Positions 8,993 to 17,445 of a DNA stretch of 64,000 nucleotides are shown piece after piece. A model generated the notes under the pieces. The model saw only the letters and a program-made list of their open reading frames with translations. It did not search any database and was not told where the DNA came from. The translations under genes and the position numbers were made by a program. The stretch's first letter is position 1, and each line of letters starts with the position of its first letter. Source of the stretch: Actinoplanes regularis (GTDB lineage Bacteria > Actinomycetota > Actinomycetes > Mycobacteriales > Micromonosporaceae). Where the stretch lies: assembly GCF_900188005.1 (NCBI RefSeq), contig NZ_FZNR01000027.1, forward strand, positions 1-64,000. Direction: 5' to 3'.

Positions 8993-9641
8993 GGCTGAGA
9001 TCCTCGGTGGAGTCGCCGACGGCCCGCTCGATGTTGAGGGTGTCCACGTGCACGGGCGGCTCACCGCGGTTGAGCCCGGCGAACGTCATCCAGATGATCT
9101 TCAGGTCGAGCAGCGGCGACCAGTGGTCGATGTACCAGCGGTCCAGGATGAAACGCTGCGGCCAGTCGATGTCGTCACGACCGTTGACCTGTGCCCACCC
9201 GGTGATGCCGGGCTTCACCTCGAGGCGCCGGGCATCCTGCGCCGAGTAGTTCGCCACCTGCGGGAGCACGTCCGGGCGGGGGCCGACCAGGTTCATCTGC
9301 CCACGCATCACGTTGATCAGCTGGGGTAGCTCGTCCAGGCTGGTCCGGCGCAGGATCCGGCCGCACCGGGTGATCCGGGGGTCGTCCCGCAGCAGGCCGA
9401 ACGGGTCGGCCATGCCGAGCTTCGCACTCATCGCCACGCTGTCGTGCACCATCGACCGGAACTTGAGCATCCGGAACGGCTCGCCGTCGCGGCCGGCCCG
9501 GTCCTGGACGAACAGCACGCCCTTGCCGTCGGCGGCCCGGATCCAGAGCGCGACGGCCAGTATCACCGGGGAGAGCAGGACCAGCGCTACGGCGCCGACG
9601 ACTTGGTTGAGGACGTTCCAGCTTCCGCGTACGAGGTCCAC
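8982..9641 (-). CDS. Polyprenyl-phosphate sugar-1-phosphate transferase
   Basis: 219 residues with one N-terminal membrane helix (about 10-33), followed by the bacterial sugar-transferase domain. Visible motifs are KFRSMVHD, RITRCGRILRRTSLDELPQL, GQMNLVGPRPDV and KPGITGWAQVNGR. The family moves a sugar phosphate from a nucleotide sugar to undecaprenyl phosphate at the inner membrane face, starting a polysaccharide repeat unit. It is short, lacking the extra helices of WbaP/CpsE forms. It lies 13 bases after the UDP-sugar dehydrogenase and overlaps the PLP enzyme, so all are probably one leftward operon. Confidence 0.88.
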   Translation of the reverse strand: MDLVRGSWNVLNQVVGAVALVLLSPVILAVALWIRAADGKGVLFVQDRAGRDGEPFRMLKFRSMVHDSVAMSAKLGMADPFGLLRDDPRITRCGRILRRTSLDELPQLINVMRGQMNLVGPRPDVLPQVANYSAQDARRLEVKPGITGWAQVNGRDDIDWPQRFILDRWYIDHWSPLLDLKIIWMTFAGLNRGEPPVHVDTLNIERAVGDSTEDLSRAA

Positions 9642-9654
9642 GATTCCCCCAGGC

Positions 9655-10911
9655 TCAGATCGATTCGACGTTGGTTCCGGTGAGGCGATGACGGGTGTCC
9701 AGCACGTACGCCGCGTGCTCGACCACCAGGTCGAGATCGAAGGCGTCGTGGTCGGCGAGCAGCACCACCGCGTCGGCGGCGGCCACCTGTTGCGCGGTCA
9801 GCGCCACCCGGGTGACCCGCTGGTCGACGTGCGCGTCCTCGACCACGTGCGGGTCGGCGGCGCACACCCGGGCGCCCATCTCCAGCAGCAGCGCGGCGAC
9901 GCGACGGGCCGGCGACTCGCGGGCGTCACCGCTGTTCTTCTTGTAGGCGAGACCGAGCAGCAGCACTGTCGAGCCGTTGACCGCCTTGCGGTGGCGGTTC
10001 AGCGCGGCGACCAGCCGGCGTACGACGTAGTCCGGCATGTGGTTGTTGATGTCGTTGGCGAGCTCGACGAAGCGGAAACTCTGCCCGAGGGTCCGCTGCA
10101 CCCGCCAGGACAGGTAGGACGGGTCGATCGGCAGGCAGTGCCCCCCGACCCCGGGCCCGGGCACGAACCGCATGTATCCGAACGGCTTCGAGGACGCGGC
10201 GTCGATCGCCTCCCAGATATCGATGCCGAGTTCGTGCGCGTACACCGCGAGCTCGTTGACCAGCGCGATATTGACGTGCCGGAACGTGTTCTCGAGCAGC
10301 TTGGCCAGCTCGGCGACCTTGGGGTCGGAGACCGGCACGGTGGTCTCGACGACCGAGGCGTAGAACGCCCGGACCTTCTCCAGTGACGCCGGATTGATCC
10401 CGGAGACCACCTTCGGCGTGCTGGCCAGGTCCCACTGCCGGTTGCCCGGGTCGATGCGCTCCGGGCTGTACCCGAGGTGGAAGTCCTCGCCGGCGACCAG
10501 GCCGGAGCCCTCCTCGAGGATCGGGCCGACCAGCTCGGCGGTGGTTCCGGGATAGGTGGTCGACTCCAGGGCGACGGTCGCGCCGGGGCGCAGGTAGCGG
10601 GCCAGGGTGCGGGCCGACTCCTCGATGTAGCGCAGGTCCGGGGTGCCCTCGCGCAACGGGGTGGGCACCGCGATCACCGCGATGTCGAAGCCGGCGCAGG
10701 CCCGCGGATCGGACGAGGGCTGGAAGTTCCCGCCCGCGAGGACGCGCGCCAGGTGCTCGGAGGTGATGTCGTCGACGTAGGACTCGCCGGCCGCGAGACG
10801 CTTGATCCGTTCGTCGTCGACGTCGAACCCGACCACGGTGTGCCCGGCCTCGGCCGCGCGGACCGCGAGCGGCAGGCCGACGTAGCCCTGCCCGGCGATG
10901 ACTACCCGCAT
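9655..10911 (-). CDS. UDP-sugar 6-dehydrogenase (WecC/TviB-type)
   Basis: 418 residues from the ATG at 10911, which has AGGAGA just upstream; an earlier in-frame start at 10944 lacks one. The N-terminal Rossmann motif is IAGQGYVGLPLA. The catalytic Cys is in GPGVGGHCLPIDP, with the YSPERIDPGN and KLLENTFRHVNIAL segments of the family. The enzyme oxidises C6 of a UDP-hexose or UDP-N-acetylhexosamine to the uronate with two NAD+. It probably supplies an acidic sugar to the polysaccharide of this locus. Which UDP-sugar it uses cannot be read from the sequence. Confidence 0.88.
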   Translation of the reverse strand: MRVVIAGQGYVGLPLAVRAAEAGHTVVGFDVDDERIKRLAAGESYVDDITSEHLARVLAGGNFQPSSDPRACAGFDIAVIAVPTPLREGTPDLRYIEESARTLARYLRPGATVALESTTYPGTTAELVGPILEEGSGLVAGEDFHLGYSPERIDPGNRQWDLASTPKVVSGINPASLEKVRAFYASVVETTVPVSDPKVAELAKLLENTFRHVNIALVNELAVYAHELGIDIWEAIDAASSKPFGYMRFVPGPGVGGHCLPIDPSYLSWRVQRTLGQSFRFVELANDINNHMPDYVVRRLVAALNRHRKAVNGSTVLLLGLAYKKNSGDARESPARRVAALLLEMGARVCAADPHVVEDAHVDQRVTRVALTAQQVAAADAVVLLADHDAFDLDLVVEHAAYVLDTRHRLTGTNVESI

Positions 10912-10972
10912 CGACGTTCTCCTGTCTCTTCTCGCGCGGCTCACGGGAGTCGCCCCGTCTCTTTCGAGCGGC

Positions 10973-12943
10973 TCACGGGTGTCGTCCGAGTCGCATGGTG
11001 AATTCGGCCCGGCGTTTTCCGACGCGGCCGCCCGATCGGGTCGCGGGTGCGGGCTCCGCGGCCTCGACCCGGCCGGGCAGCGCCGGGCTCTCGGCGAGCC
11101 AGCGCAGCACCGCGATAAGGTCCTCGGGCGGCGACGACGGGTCGAGCAGGGAGAGCGCCGCGCCGTCCAGCGGCGGCACCGGAGCCTGCGAGATCAGCGG
11201 GTGGTTCGGCCGGTGGTCCGGCTCATCCGGGCCGAGCAGCACCTCGGCGAGCTTCTCGCCAGGCCGCAGTCCGGTGTAGACGATCTGGATGTGCCCGTCG
11301 GCGCTCGCCGCGATCCGCTTGGCCACGTCGGCGATCCGGACCGGCTCACCCATGTCGAGGATCAGCACCTCCCCGTGGCTGGCCAGCGCACCGGCCTGCA
11401 CGACGAGCCGGACCGCCTCCTGCACGGTCATGAAGTACCGGTTCACCTCGGGGTCGGTGACCGTGATCGGCCCGCCCGCCTCGACCTGCGCGGCGAACGC
11501 GGTGAGCACCGAGCCGCGGCTGCCCAGCACGTTGCCGAACCGGACGCTGGTGTACGTGCCGGGCGTGGCCACGTCGGCGGCGGCGGTGAGCCGCTCGGTG
11601 ATCCGCTTGGAGTACCCGAGCACGCTGCACGGGTCGGCGGCCTTGTCGGTGGAGATGTTGACCAGCCGGTCCACGTTGTGCCGGATCGCGGTCTGGAGCA
11701 GCTGATACGTACCGATGATGTTGGTCTTGAGCGCCTCGGAGGGGTGCATCTCCAGCAGCGGCAGGTGCTTGAGCGCCGCCGCGTGGAACACCACGTGCGG
11801 CTTGTGCTCGGCGAACACCTCGTCCAGGCGCTGCTGGTCGCGGATGTCGGCGACCACCAGGTTGCGGTCGTCGAGCATGCCCCGGCCGTCGAGCGAGAGC
11901 TGCACCGCGTGCAGGCCCGACTCGTCGCGGTCCAGCATGACCAGGCGGGCCGGGTTGAACTGGGCGACCTGCCGGCACAGCTCGGATCCGATCGAGCCGC
12001 CGGCCCCGGTGACCAGCACCCGGCGGCCTTCCAGGTACCCGGCGACCGCGGCCAGGTCGATGGTGATCTCCCGGCGGCCGAGCAGGTCGGCGTGGCTGAC
12101 CGGACGGATGTCCTCGACCCGGACGGTACGACCGAACAGCTCGACGACCGGCGGGACGACCTTGACGTCCACGTTGAGCGGCGCCGCCAGGTCGGTGAGC
12201 GCCCGGATCAGCTGCGCGCCGGCGCTCGGGATGGCGATCACCACGGCGTCGGCGCGGTACCGGCGGACCACCTCGGCCATCGCGTGCCGGTTGCCGGCCA
12301 CCGGCACTCCCATGATCCGCAGGGCGCGTTTGGCGGGAGCGTCGTCGAGCAGGGCGACCGGGACGTACGGGCTGGACGGGCTGCGCAGCATGGCCCGGAT
12401 GACCTGGGTCGCGCCCTCCCCGGCGCCCATCACCACGACCCGGGTCCCCGGCTCCGGGTTCGGGCGCAGTCGCTGGTCACGCAGCAGCCGGACGGCGTAC
12501 CGGATGCCGGCCGCGAGCACCAGCCCGATCAGCCCGGCCCCGATGATCGCCGAGCGGGGCACCAGCCGGCCGAGCAGCGTGTCCAGCACGAACACCACCG
12601 GTACGGTGACCGCGGCGGTCTTCGCCAGCGCCAGGATCTCCTCGAAGCAGCCGTACGACCAGCGTCCGGTGTAGAGGCCGAACTGGATCCCGGCGGCCGT
12701 GTGCACCAGCGCAGCGACCAGGGCGAGTTCCGCCAGGCCGGGGCCGTCCAGGTATTCCAGGTTTCCGTCGTGGCGCAACAGGGTGGCGATGAGCAGTGCG
12801 GCGGCCAGCGCGAGGGCGTCGGCGCCGGCACGTGCGGCCCGGCCGGGCAGTGCCGCGCGGAACCACGGCGCCGCCCGGCCGGGCCAGTCGCCGACATCTG
12901 GATCCGCTGCCGGGTCGCCGACAGCGGGTCGCCGTGTCTGCAT
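10973..12943 (-). CDS. CapD/FlaA1-type nucleotide-sugar 4,6-dehydratase
   Basis: 656 residues from the ATG at 12943, preceded by GAGGGGGAA. Four membrane helices (about 35-155) come first, then a CoA-binding-like Rossmann region (RVVVMGAGEGATQVIRAML). The catalytic SDR domain follows (VTGAGGSIGSELCRQ near residue 310, NISTDKAADP, VRFGNVLGSRGSV). The tetrad residue before SKR is Leu (VLGYSKR) where classical SDRs have Tyr; WbpM-type homologues are known to have Met there. The family dehydrates UDP-GlcNAc-like sugars. It heads the leftward polysaccharide operon, with an AT-rich promoter region upstream. Confidence 0.85.
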   Translation of the reverse strand: MQTRRPAVGDPAADPDVGDWPGRAAPWFRAALPGRAARAGADALALAAALLIATLLRHDGNLEYLDGPGLAELALVAALVHTAAGIQFGLYTGRWSYGCFEEILALAKTAAVTVPVVFVLDTLLGRLVPRSAIIGAGLIGLVLAAGIRYAVRLLRDQRLRPNPEPGTRVVVMGAGEGATQVIRAMLRSPSSPYVPVALLDDAPAKRALRIMGVPVAGNRHAMAEVVRRYRADAVVIAIPSAGAQLIRALTDLAAPLNVDVKVVPPVVELFGRTVRVEDIRPVSHADLLGRREITIDLAAVAGYLEGRRVLVTGAGGSIGSELCRQVAQFNPARLVMLDRDESGLHAVQLSLDGRGMLDDRNLVVADIRDQQRLDEVFAEHKPHVVFHAAALKHLPLLEMHPSEALKTNIIGTYQLLQTAIRHNVDRLVNISTDKAADPCSVLGYSKRITERLTAAADVATPGTYTSVRFGNVLGSRGSVLTAFAAQVEAGGPITVTDPEVNRYFMTVQEAVRLVVQAGALASHGEVLILDMGEPVRIADVAKRIAASADGHIQIVYTGLRPGEKLAEVLLGPDEPDHRPNHPLISQAPVPPLDGAALSLLDPSSPPEDLIAVLRWLAESPALPGRVEAAEPAPATRSGGRVGKRRAEFTMRLGRHP

Positions 12944-13347
12944 GGGATTCCCCCTCGTACGAAGCCGGCGGCAACCGGCCGCGGGTCCTGCGCTCGGCAA
13001 AATGCACCCGGTCTGCGGAAATCGCTTTCAGTAAGTTGACAATTACGTTCCGACCATTCGCGACTTCAGAGTTCCAGTTACCGCGGAGTCGGTGCAGTAG
13101 CAATTGTCATGGGCTATGCGAGAACTATTCATGTCTCACTATTCACGCAGGGCAGGCCCTCGATCGCCATTATCGAAACGCCATTCGGACCGGCGATCCC
13201 GGCCATTCGGCGGAGCATGTCATATTAATGATGAAGGATCATCACTTTAGACATGACATCTGCGACTTCCACTTCCCCCGCTATTCCGGCACCGTTCTCG
13301 CAGAGCCGTCGCAAGTGTTCTGTCGACTATGCGACTGGGGGACGACG
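12944..13347. other. AT-rich divergent regulatory region of the polysaccharide locus
   Basis: 404 bases without a gene, markedly richer in A+T than the surroundings (most clearly 13030-13260), between the leftward dehydratase operon and the rightward glycosyltransferase. It contains the inverted repeat TGATGA-AGGA-TCATCA at 13229-13244, a candidate operator, and TTGACA at 13036. I cannot assign -10 elements with confidence. Confidence 0.5.
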
Positions 13348-14487
13348 ATGAGAGTGCTGCATGTGATCAGCACTGCGGCGGAAGGCGGCGCCGAACATCA
13401 ACTCCGGCTGCTGCTGCACCGGCTGCCGCACGACAGCGAGGTGGTGACGCTCTCCCCACCCGGCACCGAAGCCCGGACCATCCAGGCCGACGGGATCCCG
13501 GTGCACGAGCTGAGCACCGCCTGCGACCGGGACCTGGCGGCGATCGCCCGGCTGCGCCGGCTGATCCGCCGTGGCCACTACGACCTGGTCCACACCCACC
13601 TGTACCGGGCGTGCGTGCAGGGCCGGATCGCGGCCCGGCTGGCCGGCGTCCCGCACGTGGTCGCCACCGAGCATCACCTGGGCCGGCCCGGCGCCACCCG
13701 GCTCGGCCCGCTCTACCTGTTCAGCGAACGCCTCGGGAAGATGACCATCGCGGCCAGCACGGCGATCGCCGAACGGCTGCGCGGCTGGGGCGTGCCGGAG
13801 GACCGGATCGCCACCGTCCCCCGCGCCATCGACCCGTCCGAGTACCGCTTCGACCCCGCCCTGCGGGCCGCGGCCCGGGCCCGGCTGGGGGTCACCGACG
13901 ACGTACCGGTGATCGGCGTGACCGGCCGCCTCGACCCGGCCAAACGCTTCGACCTGCTGATCCGCGCCCTGGCCGAGGTACCCGGCGCGGTCCTGCTGCT
14001 GGTCGGCGACGGACCGGCCCGGTCGGCGCTGGAACAGCTCGCGGTCATCGAAGGGGTCGCCGGCCGGGTGCTGTTCGCCGGCGCGGTCCCCCACCCGCAC
14101 GAGATGCTCTGCGCGATGGATGTCTTCGCCTCACCCGACCAGCACACCTCAGGTCTCGCGGTGCTCGAGGCGATCGCCGCGGGGCTGCCCACGGTCTACG
14201 CCGCCTGCGCCCCGCTGGAGGAAAGGATCACGGCGCGGGTGCCGGTCCGCGGCACCCACCGGCTCTCCCCGCACGACCGGGAGTCGCTGCCCCGGGCCCT
14301 GCGCGCCGAACTCCTCTGCCATGCGGAACGACGCGGCGCCAGGCTGCCGGCCCGCACCGCCGGACTGCGGTACGACGCGGACCACCTGGCCGCCGCGGTC
14401 GGCCAGGTCTACGACCGGCTCACCCGGACCGAACCGTCGCCGGGTCAGCGTCTGTCACTGCACCGCGGAAGCGCTCCGAACGCATGA
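13348..14487 (+). CDS. GT4-type glycosyltransferase
   Basis: 379 residues from the ATG at 13348, preceded by GGGGGACGACG; the open frame runs far upstream without a start signal. The N-terminal VLHVISTAAEGGAEHQL is the GT4 donor-proximal loop. VHTHLYRACVQGRIAARLAG, VIGVTGRLDPAKRFDLLIRA and the nucleotide-sugar site region SGLAVLEAIAAGLPTV (E-x7-E-like) complete the GT-B fold. It should transfer a sugar in the cytoplasm to a lipid-linked chain for the adjacent polysaccharide. Its 3' end overlaps the convergent VanZ-like gene by 68 bases. Confidence 0.85.
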   Translation: MRVLHVISTAAEGGAEHQLRLLLHRLPHDSEVVTLSPPGTEARTIQADGIPVHELSTACDRDLAAIARLRRLIRRGHYDLVHTHLYRACVQGRIAARLAGVPHVVATEHHLGRPGATRLGPLYLFSERLGKMTIAASTAIAERLRGWGVPEDRIATVPRAIDPSEYRFDPALRAAARARLGVTDDVPVIGVTGRLDPAKRFDLLIRALAEVPGAVLLLVGDGPARSALEQLAVIEGVAGRVLFAGAVPHPHEMLCAMDVFASPDQHTSGLAVLEAIAAGLPTVYAACAPLEERITARVPVRGTHRLSPHDRESLPRALRAELLCHAERRGARLPARTAGLRYDADHLAAAVGQVYDRLTRTEPSPGQRLSLHRGSAPNA

Positions 14488-14983
14488 GGCGTTGCCAGGC
14501 GACGTAGCCGAAAATCGTGCCGATGGTGTTGGAGAGCAGGTCGTTGACGTCGGACCAGCGGTTGCCGTGCACCGTCAGGATCATCACGAACTGCGTCACC
14601 TCGATGCCCAGGCTCAGCAGGAACCCGATCCGGACCACTCGGAGCTTGCCGGTGATGCCGAAGTTCAGGTGCAGCAGCGCGGCCAGCGGCAGGGTCATCA
14701 TCGTGTTCAGGACGAAGTCGCGGCGACGCATGCTGAGCGTCGGGACCAGCAGGATCCGGTAGGTCTCCGGCGGTCCGGCCTCCGGGCCCCAGGCCAGGTG
14801 CATCGGGAGCATGGTCGCCCCGAGCACGGCCACCGCGTACCAGCTGAGCAACCAGGCCGCGACAAGCCGCCTGGTGGTGAGCCTGCCCCGGCGGCGCAGC
14901 CACAGGTAGGAGACCACCATGAGAACGCCGCCCAGGGGCAGCAGCACCGGCAGGGCCGGTACCTCAAGCTGTTCAGCGCGCAT
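14420..14983 (-). CDS. VanZ-like membrane protein
   Basis: 187 residues from the ATG at 14983; a TTG directly before it is also in frame. Four or five membrane helices are visible, with the family pattern of a conserved acidic helix (GIEVTQFVMILTVHGNRWSDVNDLLSNTIGTIFGY). VanZ proteins are linked to low-level teicoplanin resistance, but their activity is unknown. The C-terminal 22 codons overlap the glycosyltransferase gene in opposite orientation, so the two transcripts can pair. Confidence 0.75.
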   Translation of the reverse strand: MRAEQLEVPALPVLLPLGGVLMVVSYLWLRRRGRLTTRRLVAAWLLSWYAVAVLGATMLPMHLAWGPEAGPPETYRILLVPTLSMRRRDFVLNTMMTLPLAALLHLNFGITGKLRVVRIGFLLSLGIEVTQFVMILTVHGNRWSDVNDLLSNTIGTIFGYVAWQRLMRSERFRGAVTDADPATVRSG

Positions 14984-15046
14984 CAATACCTACGCTACGC
15001 GAATCGCCTTCGCCCTATCCCCATCCTCCGCACCAAGGCCCTGTCT

Positions 15047-15238
15047 CAACCAGCCCTCCTCACGGGCGATCCGAATCGCGCCCAGCCGGCTGCGGACGCC
15101 GGCCTCATCGCAACCAGCCCTCTTCACAGGCGATCCGAATCGCGCCCAACCGGACGCGGACGCCAGCCTCATCGCAACCAGCCCTCCTTGCGAGCGATCC
15201 GAATGGCGTCCAGACGGTTGCGGGCGCCGGTCTTGGCG
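15047..15238 (-). repeat. Three 64-bp tandem copies of the LuxR-type gene 3' end
   Basis: Units begin at 15047, 15111 and 15175, an exact 64-bp period. The unit at 15175 is the end of the response-regulator gene. The two downstream units read, in the same reverse frame, a near copy of its last residues (RLGAIRIA-x-EEGWLR) and carry their own TGA. The copies differ at roughly 15-25% of positions, so the duplication is not recent. Confidence 0.9.
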
Positions 15239-15774
15239 ATCACCGCGGAAAGGTAGTTCCGCACCGTGCCACCGGAGAGGTAGAGGCGTCCGGCGATCTC
15301 CTTCACCGACTCGCCCTCCGCGGCCAGCCCGAGCACCTCCAGCTCCCTCGTGCTCAGCCCCCGGTCGGTGTTGAGCGAGGCTGCCTGCAGCATCGGCGAG
15401 ACCACCCGCTCCCCCGCCACGAGCCGGCGCACCGACTCGGCCAGGGAGGAGGGCGCGGCGCTCTTGATCAGAAAGTTCAGCCCGCCGTTCCACCGGCGGG
15501 GCGGCAGCATGCCACGCTTGGAAGGGTCACAGAGCAGCAGCATCGCGCAGGACGGAATCGCGGTGTGCAGCTCGTCGGCGAGCGGCAGGACCTGACTCAC
15601 CATGTACTCCGTGTCGATCACGATCACCGCGGGCCACAACTGCGCCGCGCGCGACGCCAGCTCGGCGTTGATCGGCAGGGTGGTGACGTAATGCATGTCC
15701 GGTTCGGTCTCCAGGAACGTGCGCACCGGGACACCGAAGTACCCCTCGTCTCTCACCACCAGGACCCGGATCAT
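15169..15774 (-). CDS. NarL/LuxR-type response regulator
   Basis: 201 residues from the ATG at 15774, preceded by GAGGGTGG; a longer frame to 15843 has no ribosome site. The receiver domain (1-120) has the likely phospho-acceptor Asp in VIVIDTEY and the Lys in NFLIKSAAP. The C-terminal HTH is clear (LSTRELEVLGLAAEGESVKEI followed by GGTVRNYLSAVIAKTGARNR). No sensor kinase is adjacent. Its position beside the polysaccharide locus suggests, but does not show, that it regulates that locus. Its 3' end is tandemly copied downstream. Confidence 0.82.
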   Translation of the reverse strand: MIRVLVVRDEGYFGVPVRTFLETEPDMHYVTTLPINAELASRAAQLWPAVIVIDTEYMVSQVLPLADELHTAIPSCAMLLLCDPSKRGMLPPRRWNGGLNFLIKSAAPSSLAESVRRLVAGERVVSPMLQAASLNTDRGLSTRELEVLGLAAEGESVKEIAGRLYLSGGTVRNYLSAVIAKTGARNRLDAIRIARKEGWLR

Positions 15775-16420
15775 CACACCACCCTCGTCGATGGGCGCCG
15801 GCCTGCGACCGGGCGCCGACCTGATCTGGAACGCTCGACGCACTAATTCTTAGATGACTCGCGGTCCATTCTGCGAGTGCCGCACAAGTCGATCTGATAA
15901 AGATCTCTAACGGGACGGCGCAGCGCAGGTCAAAAGGGTTTCGTGCCACCGCAGCGCGTGCGGTGCTCCCACATAAAGTAACCGGCGGAAACGCTCTGTG
16001 CACGTTCTGTCGGCCGTTCGACGGAGCAAGTCCACCAGATCAACGAATCAGATGACCGAAACGTGGAAGTCACTCCAGCGATACCCTTAGGAAATTAGCT
16101 CCAAATACCAACACATCCTCTTTTTTCGGACATCGGCACGGCATTTTTACCGCCTCTCGAAATTCAATATCATTCACGTCCGAATTTCGATCACGAATAA
16201 ACGATCTCCGGCGTCGACCGTTTTCGATTACTCATTTGATCCACGCCCACCGCAGGGCCATCACAAGAGGCCGCCCACGCGGGTACTCACCCAGCCGACG
16301 TGGCTCGGACGTGGCTCGGCTCGCCCTGGCGGCTGTAACCCGTGCCGAGACAAGACCATCAGCACCGGCCAGACCCCAAGTTTCCGCAATCCCGCCGCAC
16401 CGCTGACGAACAAACCCACC
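15775..16420. other. Gene-free AT-rich stretch
   Basis: No credible gene. 15844-16020 would contain the promoter of the leftward response regulator. 16020-16250 is unusually A+T-rich for this genome (runs such as TTTTTTCGG and AATTCAATATCATT), and then base composition returns to normal before the repeat field. I find no transposase remnant or RNA gene in it. Confidence 0.45.
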
Positions 16421-16822
16421 CCGAACCGTAAGCGGCGACCAGGACAGCAACCCCCAAACGCACGACGGCCGCCAACCACCACCAGCAGCACCCACTCACA
16501 GACCACAAGCGGCAACCAAGACAGCAAACCCAAACGCACGACGGCCACCAACCACCAGCACCCACCCACAGACCACAGGCGGCAACCGGGGCGGTGACCA
16601 GAAACGGACGGAGGCTGGCGAGCACCAGCGCCCGCCCACCACCGCAAGCGGCGGCGGGACAGCGAGCCGAAGCAGACGGTGACTGACACGCACCCACGCC
16701 CACCCCGAACCGCAAACGGAGACCGGGACAGCGACCAGCAGTGGGCAGCAGCCGGCGAGCGCCCACCGCGCGGCTGGGGGTGCGGCGGATGAAGCCACTT
16801 CCAGGATCAACTTGCGCTAAGT
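16421..16822. repeat. Dispersed repeat element, copy A (about 70-bp units)
   Basis: About five imperfect units of 65-72 bp follow the pattern 'ccgcaagcggcgaccggg', 'acagcgaccgaag', 'cgacggctggcgagcacc', 'agcgcccaccc'. The element ends with GGGTGCGGCGGATGA at about 16778-16792 and TGCGCTAAGTGGCATTG at about 16813-16829. The same units and the same end sequence recur at 55869-56146. Frames running through it on either strand are low-complexity and unlikely to be genes. Confidence 0.75.
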
Positions 16823-17073
16823 GGCATTGGGGATGATTCGGATGGTTTTGGCGGGCGGCATCGGCTTGGCAGCGCGTCGCGGCGGTGCGAGGCGTGGGCG
16901 TCGCGCCGGTGGACACGGGACTTGGCTCTGCCTGCGGACGGGCGGCGTAGACCGTACTTGAAAAGGGCTTGAATTCTGTCGGCCGGAAGCGAGGAACGGG
17001 CCGCAAGAGGCCGGGGACGGCGGTGTGGCTGGTCGTTGTCGCGCAGAAAGGACTGCCCTGAACGGCCTGGAAC

Positions 17074-17365
17074 TCGGAGACCCCACGGCCCGGAACGCGG
17101 AACCCCACAGCCCGGCGGGCGGAGAACCCCACCGCCCAGAACGCAGAAACCCCACAACCCGGCAGGCAAAGACCCCCACCGCCCAGAACGCAGAAACCCC
17201 ACAACCCGGCAGGCAAAGACCCCCACCGCCCAGAACACGGAAACCCCACAGCCCGGCGGACTGAGAACCCCACGGCCTGGACGCAGAAACGTCACGGCCT
17301 GGAACGCGGAAACCCCACGGCGTGGAACGCGGAAACCTTACGGCCGGACGCGGAGGCTGCGCGGC
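17074..17365. repeat. Minisatellite of 23-24-bp units
   Basis: About 12 head-to-tail units alternate two forms, ACCCCACAACCCGGCAGGCAAAG and ACCCCACCGCCCAGAACGCAGAA-like (written here only as a pattern). A 47-bp double unit is repeated almost perfectly at 17137-17230. There are no unique spacers and no cas genes, so it is not CRISPR. Confidence 0.8.
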
Positions 17366-17397
17366 GTCCTGCCGGGGTGGGGTGCTGGTGAAACGCC

Positions 17398-17429
17398 AGA
17401 GGCGCCCCCGGAAGTCCGGGAGCGCCTCT
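17398..17429 (-). terminator. Strong hairpin terminator of the drug-exporter gene
   Basis: AGAGGCGCCCCCGGA and TCCGGGAGCGCCTCT form a 15-bp stem with one mismatch and a 2-nt loop, 17 bases after the leftward stop at 17446. Confidence 0.7.
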
Positions 17430-17445
17430 GGTCAGGCCGGCGTGA

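Noticed and set aside
10898-13039. Long rightward frame opposite the dehydratase gene
   Set aside because: Antisense shadow; the leftward frame carries intact SDR motifs.
16359-17273. Leftward open frame of about 300 codons with Gly/Trp/Phe repeats
   Set aside because: It runs across the 70-bp repeats and the minisatellite; the repeated peptide is a by-product of DNA repeats, and no ribosome site or domain is visible.
17074-17365. CRISPR-like repeat array
   Set aside because: Units are head-to-tail with no unique spacers, and no cas genes occur in the window; it is a minisatellite.
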